This document shows positions 11,769 through 22,662 of a stretch of 64,000 nucleotides of DNA, piece by piece. The stretch lies in contig CM050446.2 of NCBI GenBank assembly GCA_027563935.2, forward strand, positions 28,089,501 through 28,153,500. The letters are read 5' to 3'. The translations under genes were made by a program, and so were the position numbers. The notes beneath the pieces are model-generated. The model was given only the letters and a program-made list of their open reading frames with translations. It did not search any database and had not been told where the DNA came from. How positions within the stretch are numbered: the first letter of the stretch is position 1; each line of letters begins with the position of its first letter. Source of the DNA: Costus lasius. Lineage: Eukaryota > Streptophyta > Magnoliopsida > Zingiberales > Costaceae.

Positions 11769-12009
11769 ATTTTCAAATTTATCAAAAACAGAGAGATAAT
11801 CCAACACAAATCAATAAGATTTTTTTTTTCAGAATATAAAAAAAACTAAAAAGAATAAAACACAAGCAAATTCACAAATTTAAGAATTCACAGTTCTGTC
11901 ACAACTGTGAAAATCCAAAACCTGCAGAAACAAAAAACAAAGTTAAATCTAAAATAAATAAAACTTAGTCTAGTAATACTAACAACTATTTTGATATTAA
12001 CAAAACTAA

Positions 12010-12029
12010 GGTCCCAGGCAATGGCGCCA
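12010..12029 (-). promoter_or_regulatory. Primer binding site next to LTR A
   Basis: On the minus strand TGGCGCCATTGCCTGGGAC, a tRNA-Asp type site, six bases after the end of LTR A. The leader between this site and the Gag-like ATG at 11768 is about 240 bases and noncoding. Confidence 0.85.
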
Positions 12030-12035
12030 AAAACT

Positions 12036-13918
12036 TGTTGTGTCCGCAAGTGCACGGATACTCGAAGTAATAAAATAGATATCGAACCACAGAGACCTAC
12101 GTGTTAAGTACCAGATAGATATTTTCTCACTAGCTAAGCAAACCGAATAGGATGAAAGTAAATATGTAGAAAAGTATGCTAAAAGATGATCAGAGAGATA
12201 AACATGGGACTAGGGTTTCATCCACCTTAATTTTAATGACTAGATAAGAATAAAAGGTCATCAGTCAAATCTTATTATGATAAAGACCTAATTTACTTTA
12301 TAAAAGGATCATCTCGCTCTCGCACAGACAATCATACAAAGGACCAATCCTCACTCTCGTGCAAGATCTATCCAATGCTGAAAATAAGTAAATCATTGAA
12401 CAAAGAACTCAAGGATCACTCTCGTGGATCCGAGTTCTAAGTCAATCATCTCAAGTGGAATCTCAAGGATCACTCTCGTGCATCCTGAAACTCAACACAG
12501 GTTTTATTTATGATTTTCCGACGACTCAATCCTCACTCTCGTGCAAGATCAAATTAAGTCTAACACAATAACTCAACCCTAGATTCAAATTATCAACATG
12601 CCAATAAATTCACTAAAAATTAGAATTCGAAGAACAAACCTAATCTCTTACGATAAGTTCTAAACTCAATGATTTCTAGGGTTCCGAATTTCACAATCAA
12701 CCTCTCGGTCTATTTCGCAAAGCTCTAAAACATGCTGATATTTATAAAACTAAAGAGAATTAAAGAACAATCAATCACAAAAGTAAAATTATCATATGAA
12801 AATTAAACTTGACAAAAATCAATGTTTTCTAGTCATTAACAAACTAAGGGAATTACACCCCATGTCCCATAAAAAGATCTAAGTTTTCATGGTGAAAGGA
12901 TTACAACAAACCATAATTTCAGAGGATTAGAAAGCAAAAAAGGGGAAGAAAAGTTACAAAACAGGGTTGTAATTGAAATACAACCCGTAATTTCGCTTGT
13001 GAATAGTGCTGTCACCACTATTTTGATGATTTCTCCCTCGATCGGACTCCAAATGCTCTAAAACTTCTGGGGCGTGCTCTCCTACTCCAGACTAAGCTTC
13101 GGTGTAAAAATCATGGTCTGAGATGTCCTCTATACCTCTCAGCGTGAGGGCAAACCCTAACCCCCTCTCTGACAATTGCTCCCTCAATACTGGATAAAGG
13201 TTCGTTCTTTTACTTCATGCGTCTTCTCCTTTTAACGTCAAGTCCGTCACTTCTTTCGGATCTCAATTTGGACTTCTGGATCTAAAGTTATGGCCCGCGC
13301 AAGAATCAGCCCGAAAAAGTCGCGAATCTGGTTTAAAAATACGGTACCGTATTCGGATTACGGCAGTGCCGTATTTTTCTTCTGTAAGTTCTGGGCAGAA
13401 AATATGGTACCGTGACAATGTCGCCCGAATATACGGCAGTCCCGTATTCTCGCTGAAACTTTCTGATTGAAATTGCTGCAAAATACGGTACCGTGTAGTT
13501 TCATACGGCAGTGCCGTATTCGTGTCAAACTTTTCTGGTCGAAAATACTGAATAATACGGTACCATGTAGTTTCATACGGTAGTGCCGTATTTCACCCAA
13601 GTCTTCTGCTGAGAAATACGGTACCGTGAGAGTTTGTCCAGAAAATACGGTAGTGTCGTATTTTTGCAATTTAGCTCTGAATTTCATGAAAATTGATGGG
13701 TAGCTTCGTTTCGACGTCTGGAATCCATTGGTGTGCTCAAATCTTCCAAAATCCATCAAAATATGGCACTTTTAACCTAAAAATGATCAAAAACAAGAAG
13801 TGGTGTAGATTCTATAATATTTGACAATTAAGGCTTAAAAACAAGGAAAAGAGCATAATTATGACACAAAAAGACACATGATATGACACAAAATATACTA
13901 TGAATTTTGCTGTCATCA
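12036..13918 (-). repeat. NA1 LTR A (1883 bp)
   Basis: On the minus strand it starts TGATGACAGC and ends GACACAACA. It pairs with LTR B (17479-19360) over its whole length with no net length change and few substitutions. It contains a palindrome array (13340-13660) in what would be U3, and pairs of CACTCTCGTG-type repeats (for example near 12350, 12420, 12470 and 12535). The terminal sequence family is the same as that of the ATH1 and ATH2 LTRs. It has a primer site and internal sequence on its 3' side, so it acts as both the 3' LTR of one unit and the 5' LTR of the next. Confidence 0.88.
13340..13660. repeat. Palindrome array in NA1 LTR A
   Basis: Five pairs of short palindromes about 60-80 bases apart. 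In each pair a TACGGTACCGTA-type element (13340, 13403, 13484, 13556, 13616) is followed after 19-29 bases by a TACGGCAGTGCCGTA-type element (13359, 13432, 13504, 13576, 13644). The second type has seven-base arms around one central base. A few units carry substitutions in one arm. The same array is present at 18780-19110. Confidence 0.9.
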
Positions 13919-15847
13919 AACACATAAGGCTTAAACTTTGCTTGTCCTCAAGCAAATAAATAAGAACAATGCTAAGTATGAAAAATATGCTCTTTTATGA
14001 AAAATAAATTTCTAAATATAATCACTCATGAAATATTCCACCAACTTTTTGCAAAAAATTCAGATAAATACATCGTCCTTTGAATTTAATCTTTAAGATC
14101 TACAACTTTGATAAAATAAAACTTCGCAACTCGCATAATGAAAAGAATCTCAGTCTCATGATTTCACCTTTGTTTCAGTTTAAATCTATCATACCTTTGT
14201 TTACAGGAATAAATTCTCCAAGATCTTTTTCCACACAAAACCTCTCTTTTCTTGCCCCTCTTTTATTATTATTATTATTATTTTTTTATTTCTGCATATA
14301 CTCACATAGATACATACTTTTTATTTTGGACTTCAACTCTTGTCTTAGGTACCATTGTCAATTTTACACAGTGCCAAGTGGAGGAGTCATTGTTATTATT
14401 TTTCTTCTCTCTCTCTTTTTTTTTATATATAGACTTCAACTCATCTCTTAGGTACCACTGTCAATTTTACACAGTGCCAAGTAGGGGAGTCTCTCACTAT
14501 TTTTGTAGATCCTGGATTCTCTCTTCCCAACAAATAGTACGATAAATCAAACATTAACTAGGCAAATCAATTGACATTAATTCAAAAATTACACTCATAT
14601 GTTCATTTTATTCAAGAAAGATGCTTCACTCTTAGATCGCATTCATTAAACAACATACATACCCAAAACCCTATGCATCAATCAATGAAAAATTTCAACA
14701 AGTAGATATATATTAAAGGAATAAATTCATCATGTAGGAATGTTTTCATTCACAGGCATTAGCATGAACTTTCATAATCAATGTTTAATCTACACATCTC
14801 TTATCACATGGATTCAAGTCATAAAAATTTTTAAACCTCAAAATATGTCAAAATCAATGCAAAAGGTGTAAAGCATGAAACTCATAGAATCATAGTCAAA
14901 AGTGTGACATGATAGATTCAAGCAACCTCGTATAATAGAAATCTCAATAAGTGATACAATCAAAAACAAATCAAAGATGCAACCATATGAATTAATCATG
15001 AATACAAGAGAGTGCAAACAATACTCACAAAACTATGTAGCAAGCTCTGATAAAAAATACATAAGGCTCAGACCAAAAATAGTGTCGGGGCAAATGCTGC
15101 TAGGTTCAAAGATGTGTCTTTTGAAAATTTTACCTGCAAAAATTAAGATACATAAGACTCAGTTTTTTTTAAAAAAAATAGTCTCTAAAATAATAATGAT
15201 AGAAATGATTTTCTCAAGAAAGAATCAGACATATCATCGATGGTCCAAAAGAAGGTGCCGGTAGAAAGAATCAAGCAGAGGTGGAACATATGTTGGCTGA
15301 AAAGCTGCTGGCAATGATGATAGTGCCGACAATAGAGTGAGTAATCTCTAGTGGCCTGCTAGAGAATACAGTCCTGGAGGTGAGATCGTCGGCTGGTGGG
15401 TGCAAGAAATAACACTGCACATAAAAAAAATTCAGAGTTAATAATGAAGACTGCTGCATGAATAAATAAAATCATGGAATAAGAGGCAGTAAGAGAAATA
15501 AGAATCTGCTGATGGTATAATCCAGTGTCGATGGCTGGAAACAGTGATGTCAGAGGCAGATGCAGTGGTAGCTAGAGGTGAAAGACAGTTGCTTTTGAAG
15601 ATTTCTGGATTTGGAAGCAAAAGAAGCAAAAACTCTCGGGATGAAATCAGACCAAGATTACGGCACTGTAAAGCAGATTACGGCAGTGCCGTATTTTGCG
15701 CACAATTTTGTTTTTCCCTGCAAAAATAAAACAAAAATTAATTTTAAAAATAAACTAAAATAAAAGAAACTAAACTAAGTAAGAGGACTTGGGTTGCCTC
15801 CCAAGAAGTGCTAATTTTAGGTCCATAGCTTGACCTAAACTCAAAAA
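13919..15847 (-). other. 3' noncoding part of NA1
   Basis: About 1.9 kb between the Gag-like stop and LTR A, minus strand. It is A+T-rich with no credible gene. Landmarks are a conserved post-pol type block at 15789-15812 (minus strand CACTTCTTGGGAGGC), a splice-acceptor-like TTTTATTTTTGCAG near 15718-15734, palindromes of the LTR type at 15655-15695, a (TTA)n run at 14264-14290, and the duplicated block at 14327-14491. Adjacent to the LTR the minus strand reads CTTGAGGACAAGCAAAG, as is usual just upstream of Athila-type 3' LTRs. Reverse transcriptase, integrase and any env-like frame are absent. Confidence 0.7.
14327..14491. repeat. Two-copy tandem repeat in the NA1 3' region
   Basis: A block beginning gacttcaactc and containing ggtaccattgtcaattttac then acagtgccaagt occurs at about 14327-14386 and again at 14432-14491, about 105 bases apart, with a few substitutions and a T-rich spacer between. 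Confidence 0.85.
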
Positions 15848-17212
15848 TCAAGGTGAAGCAGGTGAATCAGTTCCAAAGTAAATAGCATGTAATTTCTTCC
15901 TTTTCCGCTTTCCATAAAGTTTAGCCACTAATTCAAATATCCAGAATTTCATGTAAATCATAATTGACATGGCTTTCTCAAATATGCGGAAATCAAAATC
16001 AAAATTTTCAACTCCAATCAAACGATATTCAATTATCTTCCTATGTTTATCAAAAAGTAAAATCATAAGTCCTTTCTTCAAATTTAAATATTCAATTGCA
16101 ATAGAAATAGGACTTTGATCAAAATAATTAAGCATTGGATCATCATAATAATAGTCTTTATGTCTTTCATTAGATTCCTCAATAAAGCATGAATTTTCAA
16201 ATAAATCAAAAGATTCAACAAAAGATATGGGCAAAACATCAGAGTGAGATTCATCAGTGTTTGTATTTTTCACATTTTTTTCAATTTCCTCATGTTCATC
16301 ATCAAACAATTTTTCAATATCAAAATTATCAACAAAATCAAGATGAGACTCTCTAAAATCAATTTCCTCATGCCTCCCCACAAATAATTCATCATCAGAA
16401 GAGTCAAAATCAGAATCATATGAAGAATCATGAGATTTATCAATGTTAGCAAAAGAATTAATAGAACCAGAGTTAGCCACAAAAGATTTATCATTAATTT
16501 CAACAATATCATCAAAATCAAATTGAGGTACATGAATATCATAATTTTCCAACTCATCAGATTTAACCATAAATGATATATCATCAAAAGCATCAATTTC
16601 ATCAAAAGAGGGTTTTTCAATTTCAATTTCCTCAACTTTTTCCAATAATACATTATCAAAGGAATCAATTTCAGAATTATCAAAATCAGAGTGAGATGCA
16701 TTAATGTCCACATAAGGCTCAATCTCAAAATAATCATAATCAGTGGGGGAATTTTCTAAATCAACTTTCTCAATTTTCAAATCAAACTCAAATAGACAAT
16801 TTTGTTGTGCTAATTGGGTTTCTAAAATTTCATTGTGTGCAACCATGTCATCCAACTTAGAATTGATTTGTTTGAGGGTCTCACTCACATCTTGTTTCAT
16901 GAACTTTTCAAATATAATCTCTAGGCTAGATTTTTCAGTTTTCTCAAAGCATGGTTCAGAAGTATAGTTTGAGTAATCATCATAAAAATATCTATAATCA
17001 TATTGATAATCTTGATAGCATGGTGAATTGGAATTTAAAAATTGACAATTAGAGGAACAATGATCAAAATATCCACAAATTTCACATCTAATAGGAGAAG
17101 AAGATTTCTTAACAGAGTGCATAAAAGAGTTAAACGTATCTTGAAGAGACTTACTTGGTGGCATGTATACCTCACCTCTTTCAGTTGCCCAGGAGTTGTA
17201 ATTAAAAGACAT
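15848..17212 (-). CDS. Acidic Gag-like protein of NA1, uninterrupted
   Basis: A 454-codon open frame from the ATG at 17212 (MSFNYNSWATERGEVYMPP). Upstream in-frame codons exist but without ATG. Residues 43-56 form a zinc knuckle, CEICGYFDHCSSNC (C-x2-C-x4-H-x4-C), as in nucleocapsid domains that bind element RNA. A predicted helical stretch follows (KQINSKLDDMVAHNEILETQLAQQN, residues about 115-140). About 250 residues then are very rich in Asp, Glu, Ser and Phe. The C-terminus is basic (KLYGKRKRKKLHAIYFG), possibly a nuclear localisation signal. The acidic middle resembles in style the linker between protease and reverse transcriptase of ATH2, so the gene may be a gag/pol-linker fusion after loss of the enzymes. 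It lies between a primer site and a 3' noncoding region, where gag-pol belongs. Function is inferred, not known. Confidence 0.75.
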   Translation of the reverse strand: MSFNYNSWATERGEVYMPPSKSLQDTFNSFMHSVKKSSSPIRCEICGYFDHCSSNCQFLNSNSPCYQDYQYDYRYFYDDYSNYTSEPCFEKTEKSSLEIIFEKFMKQDVSETLKQINSKLDDMVAHNEILETQLAQQNCLFEFDLKIEKVDLENSPTDYDYFEIEPYVDINASHSDFDNSEIDSFDNVLLEKVEEIEIEKPSFDEIDAFDDISFMVKSDELENYDIHVPQFDFDDIVEINDKSFVANSGSINSFANIDKSHDSSYDSDFDSSDDELFVGRHEEIDFRESHLDFVDNFDIEKLFDDEHEEIEKNVKNTNTDESHSDVLPISFVESFDLFENSCFIEESNERHKDYYYDDPMLNYFDQSPISIAIEYLNLKKGLMILLFDKHRKIIEYRLIGVENFDFDFRIFEKAMSIMIYMKFWIFELVAKLYGKRKRKKLHAIYFGTDSPASP

Positions 17213-17452
17213 ATTTTCAAATTTATCAAAAACAGAGAGATAATCCAACACCAATCAATAAGATTTTTTTTTTCAGAATATAAAAAAAATAAAAAGAATA
17301 AAACACAAGCAAATTCACAAATTTAAGAATTCACAGTTCTGTCACAACTGTGAAAATCCAAAACCTGCAAAAACAAAAAACAAAGTTGAATCTAAAATAA
17401 ATAAAACTTAGTCTAGCAATACTAACAACTATTTTGATATTAACAAAACTAA

Positions 17453-17472
17453 GGTCCCCGGCAATGGCGCCA
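17453..17472 (-). promoter_or_regulatory. Primer binding site of NA1
   Basis: Minus strand TGGCGCCATTGCCGGGGACC, a nearly perfect complement of a tRNA-Asp 3' end as used by Athila/Tat elements, six bases after LTR B. About 240 noncoding bases separate it from the Gag-like ATG. Confidence 0.9.
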
Positions 17473-17478
17473 AAAACT

Positions 17479-19360
17479 TGTTGTGTCCACAAGTGCACAG
17501 ATACTCGAAGTAATAAAATAGATATCGAACCATAGAGACCTACGTGTTAAGTACCAGATAGATGTTTTCTCACTAGCTAAGCAAACCGAATAGGATGAAA
17601 GTAAATATGTAGAAAAGTATGCTAAAAGATGATCAGAGAGATAAACATGGGACTAGGGTTTCATCCACCTTAATTTCAATGACTAGATAAGAATAAAAGG
17701 TTATCAGTCAAATCTTATTATGATAAAGACCTAATTTACTTTATAAAAGGATCATCTCGCTCTCGCGCAGACAATCATACAAAGGACCAATCCTCACTCT
17801 CGTGCAAGATCTATCCAATGTTGAAAATAAGTAAATCATTGAACAAAGAACTCAAGGATCACTCTCGTGCATCTGAGTTCTAAGTCAATCATCTCTTGTG
17901 GAATCTCTAGGATCACTCTCATGCATCCTGAAACTCAACACAGGTTTTACTTATGGTTTTCTGACTACTCGATCCTCACTCTCGTGCAAGATCAAATTAA
18001 GTCTAACACAATAACTCAACCCTAGATTCAAATTATCAACATGGCAATAAATTCACTAAAAATCAGAATTCGAAGAACAAACCTAATCTCTTACGATAAG
18101 TTCTAAACTCAATGATTTCTAGGGTTCCGAATTTCACAATCAACCTCTCAGTCTATTTCTCAAAGCTCTAAAATATGCTGATATTTATAAAACTAAAGAG
18201 AATTAAAGAACAATCAATCACAAAAGTAAAATTATCATATTAAAATTAAACTTGACAAACATCAATGTTTTCTAGTCATTAACAAACTAAGGGAATTACA
18301 CCCCATGTCCCATAAAAAGATCTAAGCTTTCATGGTGAAAGGATTACAACAAACCATAATTTCAGAGGATTAGAAAGCAAAAAAGGGGAAGAAAAGTTAC
18401 AAAACAGGGTTGTAATTGAAATACAACCCGTAATTTCGCTTGTGAATAGTGTTGTCACCACTATTTTGATGATTTCTCCCTCGATCGGACTCCAAACACT
18501 CTGAAACTTCTGGGGCGTGCTCTCCTACTCCAGACTAAGCTTCGGTGTAAAAATCATGGTCTGAGATGTCCTCTACACCTCTCAGCATGAGGGCAAACCC
18601 TAACCGCCTCTCTGACAATTGCTCCCTCAATACTGCATAAAGGTTCATTCTTTCACTTCGTGCGTCTTCTCCTTTTAACTTCGAGTCCGTCACTTATTTC
18701 AGATCTCAATTTAGACTTCTAGATCAAAAGTTATGACCCGCGCAAGAATCAGCCCAAAAAAGTCACGAATCTGGTTTAAAAATACGGTACCGTATTCGGA
18801 TTACGGTAGTGCCGTATTTTCCTTCTGTAAGTTCTGGGCAGAAAATATGGTACCATGATAATGTCGCCCGAATATACGGCAGTGTCGTATTCTCGCTGAA
18901 ACTTTCTGATTGAAATTGCTGCAAAATACGGTACCGTGTAGTTTCATACGGCAGTGCCGTATTCGTGTCAAACTTTTCTGGTCTAAAATGTTGAATAATA
19001 CGGTACCGTGTAGTTTCATACGGTAGTGCCGTATTTCACCCAAGTCTTATGCTGAGAAATATGGTACCGTGAGAGTTTGTCTAGAAAATACGGTAGTGCC
19101 GTATTTTTGCAATTTAGCTCCGAATTTCATGAAAATTGATGGGTAGCTTCGTTTCGACGTCTGGAATCCATTGATGTGTTCAAATCTTCCAAAATCCATC
19201 AAAATATGGCACTTTTAAGCTGAAAATGATCAAAAATAAGAAGTGGTGTAGATTCTGCAATATTTGACAATTAAGGCTTAAAAACAAGCAAAAGAGCATA
19301 ATTATGACACAAAAAGACACATGATATGACACAAAATATACTATAAATTTTGGTGTCATA
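17479..19360 (-). repeat. NA1 LTR B, 5' LTR
   Basis: Nearly identical to LTR A over its full length (GACACAACA at the primer-site end; palindrome array at 18780-19110). The outer terminus reads GGTGTCATA where LTR A has GCTGTCATCA, then changes to copia sequence at 19361. The final two bases of the LTR and any target duplication are therefore lost. Confidence 0.88.
18780..19110. repeat. Palindrome array in NA1 LTR B
   Basis: Same five pairs of TACGGTACCGTA-type and TACGGCAGTGCCGTA-type palindromes as in LTR A, with the same spacing and a few private substitutions in either copy. Confidence 0.9.
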
Positions 19361-21403
19361 CAGCGGAAACCCTGTTGTTCTAATACCACTGTTGGAAAAC
19401 CCTAGGGATTTTAAAATTTTTACATACATATATAGATACATACAGCGGAAGCAAATCCTTGAAACAGGTCAGTCCCAAAAACCCAATGGATCGATTCAAG
19501 CGAGGGAGTCGACATGGTGAGTAAGAGATAGTACCTCAAATCAATTGATGGAGAAGATGATGTAGGCGCCCAAGTGTTCGCCCTCTATAGTCTCGCACAC
19601 AACCGATGCTTGAGTTCTCTTCTTCCACTCCTAGTGCTAGCCTCGGGAAGAAGATCCACGCCAAGGGAGAGTCCTCCAATCCACTTGCGCCACCACCAAG
19701 GAGGGATGCGCCAAGGAGGAAGAAGGAGGGAAGAAACCGCCAAGGCAAAGTGCTTACTTGCGCCAAGAGGAGGAAGAAGCAAGGTTCCCACGGCTTGATG
19801 GAAGAAGAGCTCCAAAGATCCTCTAGCTTGTGCCCCATTTGTTCTCCATGCCTCCAAGGATTAGTGCTCCAAGAGGGGTCGGCTAGGGTCTCTTTTACAA
19901 GAGCAAGAGGCGGTTTGAGGAGTATGGCAAGTGTGGGCAATTAGGGCATTGATTAAAGAGATTATTCAATCAATTATTTTGATCAAATCTCTACACCCAT
20001 ATATGCCGAAGCCTTGCCTAAGCAAGCTTCAGCCATATGCGCCCCATGCTTTCCTGAAGAAGCACAACTTCCATGCATGTGCCATGACTAGGTCAAGGCA
20101 TGATGGGAGTTTTCTAATGAGCCTTGGGCGCAAGTCCTAATCCAATTAGGACTCTAATTATGTCAATAATCAGCCCCACTTGCGCATATCATAATCCAAT
20201 TAATATCTCAAGTGATTAAATCAAAATCCAATCTCAATCAATCACTTGGAAGATACCAAATAAGCCTTAGGCGCCAATCCTAGTCTCTTCATGTGCCTAT
20301 GCCATAAAATCCTCCCCATTATACCCTTTATCTCATTTAACTAGTTATGACAACTTATTAGAAAGCCCCGTTGGGTAATGGGCCTAGCCCAAGCTTCATT
20401 ATGCATGTTAACTAAATCATTGAATCTAATCCAATTTAACCCAAGGTCAAATAAGGCTAACTATGGTTAATTTTTGGTCAATATGTCAAAAATAAAGTTT
20501 GGCTCCAATAAGTTTCTTGCATCTCATCAGGCCCATTGGCGCTGATGAAATCTCACAAATAGATTCGAGTTATGAAATAACTCTATCTGAAGGCTATCTG
20601 ATCAATACAAAAACTCAAGCATCAAGGTGTGCGACCCTGTAGGTTCTCTGACATTGGCAGTGATGAACAAAGGTCATGACAAGCAGTGAGTGGCGCCTAG
20701 CAGTGCATCGCTACTACCCAAGTCATTTGAATGGATATCAACATCGACATCCCCTTTATCGCAACAAGGTACCAATGCATTACAATCCCTTTGCCAAACT
20801 AATATCCGATTAGACAAGTGTGTCACCACTTATTTTTTCACCCAATCTTATGGTCATCACTAAATCAGGTTCTCACCTGGGTATGGCCATACACTTTCAG
20901 TCATAGAACTATAGGGGGGGGCCCCATGGATATCAAGCTTCTCTCAAGAAGGGGCAAATCCTTTATCTGTACATTGGCCTTCTCATATGGGTCGTTACAT
21001 GCTCAATGACAACCGTTATGACCTCCGAACTATGGTGAGGTGTTAGGTTGCATCAAAGCATGTTCCTAACCATATAGAAGAATCAATGACCTCAAGTCAA
21101 GGGATCAATGCATCTCCTGTCACTTGTGAGGTTAACTCATGACACCAAGTTAGAGCCTCACAGTGGGCCAGTCCAGTATATCAACTACTAGTATACCCAT
21201 ATGTCTGTGTTAGCACCTCATACCTAACTAGCCCATATACTAGTCTCACATGTACTAGAGCTGTCCCATATCCACTCAGGTACTCGACTGGGAACAATAG
21301 TTTGAGCACAGATACAATCTGTCTCCAGGGACATTATCATGCAAGTACACAATCGCAGATGTAAACAAAGCACAATAATGACAATGCTAGAATGATATAT
21401 ATA
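19361..21403 (-). mobile_element. Truncated V-type LTR with primer-site remnant
   Basis: The LTR starts (plus coordinates) at 19390 with TGTTGGAAAACCC, preceded at 19377-19388 by the reverse complement of a primer site, TGGTATTAGAAC. It aligns with V-LTRs throughout (CCGAGGCTAGCAC-type block near 19630, CATCAGGCCCATTGGCGCTGATGAAATC region near 20525, GGGGCCCC block near 20920). It stops at about 21403, some 70 bases short of the expected TGTTGGTGTATATGCC start. About 30 bases of internal sequence remain on the other side. It was therefore part of a full copia element that lost both flanks. Confidence 0.8.
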
Positions 21404-22063
21404 TAAGAGTGAAACTTCAATAAGATAAGGAAAATGAAATACAAAGAAGTAAGGGAAAAAGATACTCACAAAACTCTACTCGTCATCATCTGATCTGATC
21501 CCCTTTGTGTCCTCAGGGGGGTAGTGGAGTCGGCGTAGGGGCAAGTGAAAACACAAGTGAGAAATCCCAAAAACAACTGAGGAATCATGCACTTAGAAAA
21601 AAAATACGGCTGTGATTTTTATTACGGCAGTGCCGTAATTTTGACAAGTTGGATAAAACGGCAGTCATAATAATACGGTAGTGCTGTAGAACGCTAAAAA
21701 TTTTCTGGTAAAAAATTAATCAAAATTACGGCACCGTAAAAATGGTTACGGCACTGCCGTATTTTGCTAAAAACTCTCAGGTTGAAAATAGGTTGTGATT
21801 ACGGTACCATGAAAACTGTTACGGTAGTGCCGTAAAAACGATAAAACTCTCGGGTCGATTTCGGAGAGAAAAAAAAATATGGCCCATAAAAATACTTACG
21901 GCAGTGCCGTAATTGCATAAAAACTTTATGTTCAAAAACGGTCAAAAATACGGCACCGTAATTTGCATTATAGTAGTGCCGTAATTTGCACCAAAAATCG
22001 ATTTTACCTACAAAAAGAGAAGAAAAATCAATTCTAGTGGCAAAAATAAAAACCAAGGCTGAG
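21404..22063 (-). other. 3' noncoding part of ATH2 with palindromes
   Basis: No gene. Between about 21600 and 21990 there are repeated TACGGCAGTGCCGTA- and TACGGTACCGTR-like elements, several decayed, in the same style as the NA1 LTRs but here in the post-pol region. A splice-acceptor-like TTCTCTTTTTGTAG occurs on the minus strand near 22010. A 14-base direct repeat (aaggctgagaactt at about 22051 and 22131) flanks the break where integrase ends and may mark a deletion. The 3' LTR of ATH2 is missing. Confidence 0.6.
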
Positions 22064-22647
22064 AACTTGTCCACTTGTTTGGGGGTGATAAAGTGTTGCA
22101 ACTCTATGATTTACCCCATACTTTCTAAGCAAGGCTGAGAACTTATGTTCTATGAAATGTGAGCCTCCATCACTAATCACTACTTGCGATGTCCCAAACC
22201 TTGGAAAGATAATCTTTTTGAACAATTTAACAACAACTCTAGAATCATTAGTAGGAGAAGCAAGAGCTTCAACCCACTTTGAAACATAATCTACTGCCAC
22301 AAGTATGTATTTGTTACCTCCAGAAGATGGAAAGGGTCCCATGAAATCAATCCCCCAGACATCAAATATCTCAACCTCAAGAATGGTGGACAATGGCATC
22401 TCATGTCTTCTGTTAATGTTGTCTGTCTTTTGACATCTATCACAAGATAAGATAAAGTTTCTAGCATCTTTAAAAATTGAAGGCTAGTAAAATCCTGATT
22501 GCAGAACTTTGAAAGCAGTTTTTTCAGTACTAGCGTGCCCACCATAACAAGATCAATGACACTGAAACAATATATCTGTGATTTCCTCTTCAAGTATGCA
22601 TCTTCTAAAAACACCATCTGCACATCTTCTAAAAACATAAGGCTCAA
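22064..22647 (-). pseudogene. Integrase of ATH2, truncated
   Basis: Athila-like integrase in two frames. The zinc-binding part (SVIDLVMVGT... with [10 protein letters not shown] in a shifted frame) lies at 22400-22647 and the catalytic core at 22064-22399: Asp in [14 protein letters not shown], Asp in [10 protein letters not shown]. It ends just after PQTSGQ, before the catalytic Glu would be reached, at a switch to noncoding sequence. It is closely related to the ATH1 integrase. Confidence 0.82.
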
Positions 22648-22662
22648 CCCAAAAATAATGCT

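Noticed and set aside
13340..13660. Regularly spaced palindromic repeats resembling a CRISPR array
   Set aside because: The repeats are 12-15 bases and of two alternating types, spacers are themselves similar between copies, and the context is a plant LTR.
14080..14545. A hydrophobic frame suggesting an env-like membrane protein in NA1
   Set aside because: The residues come from T-rich tracts and a (TTA)n run, it is on the strand opposite to the element, and the duplicated block inside it is noncoding in style.
16270..16737. A 155-codon leucine/isoleucine/methionine-rich frame, membrane-protein-like
   Set aside because: It is the shifted-frame shadow of the acidic Gag-like gene: GAT/GAA codons read out of phase give Met, Ile and Leu.
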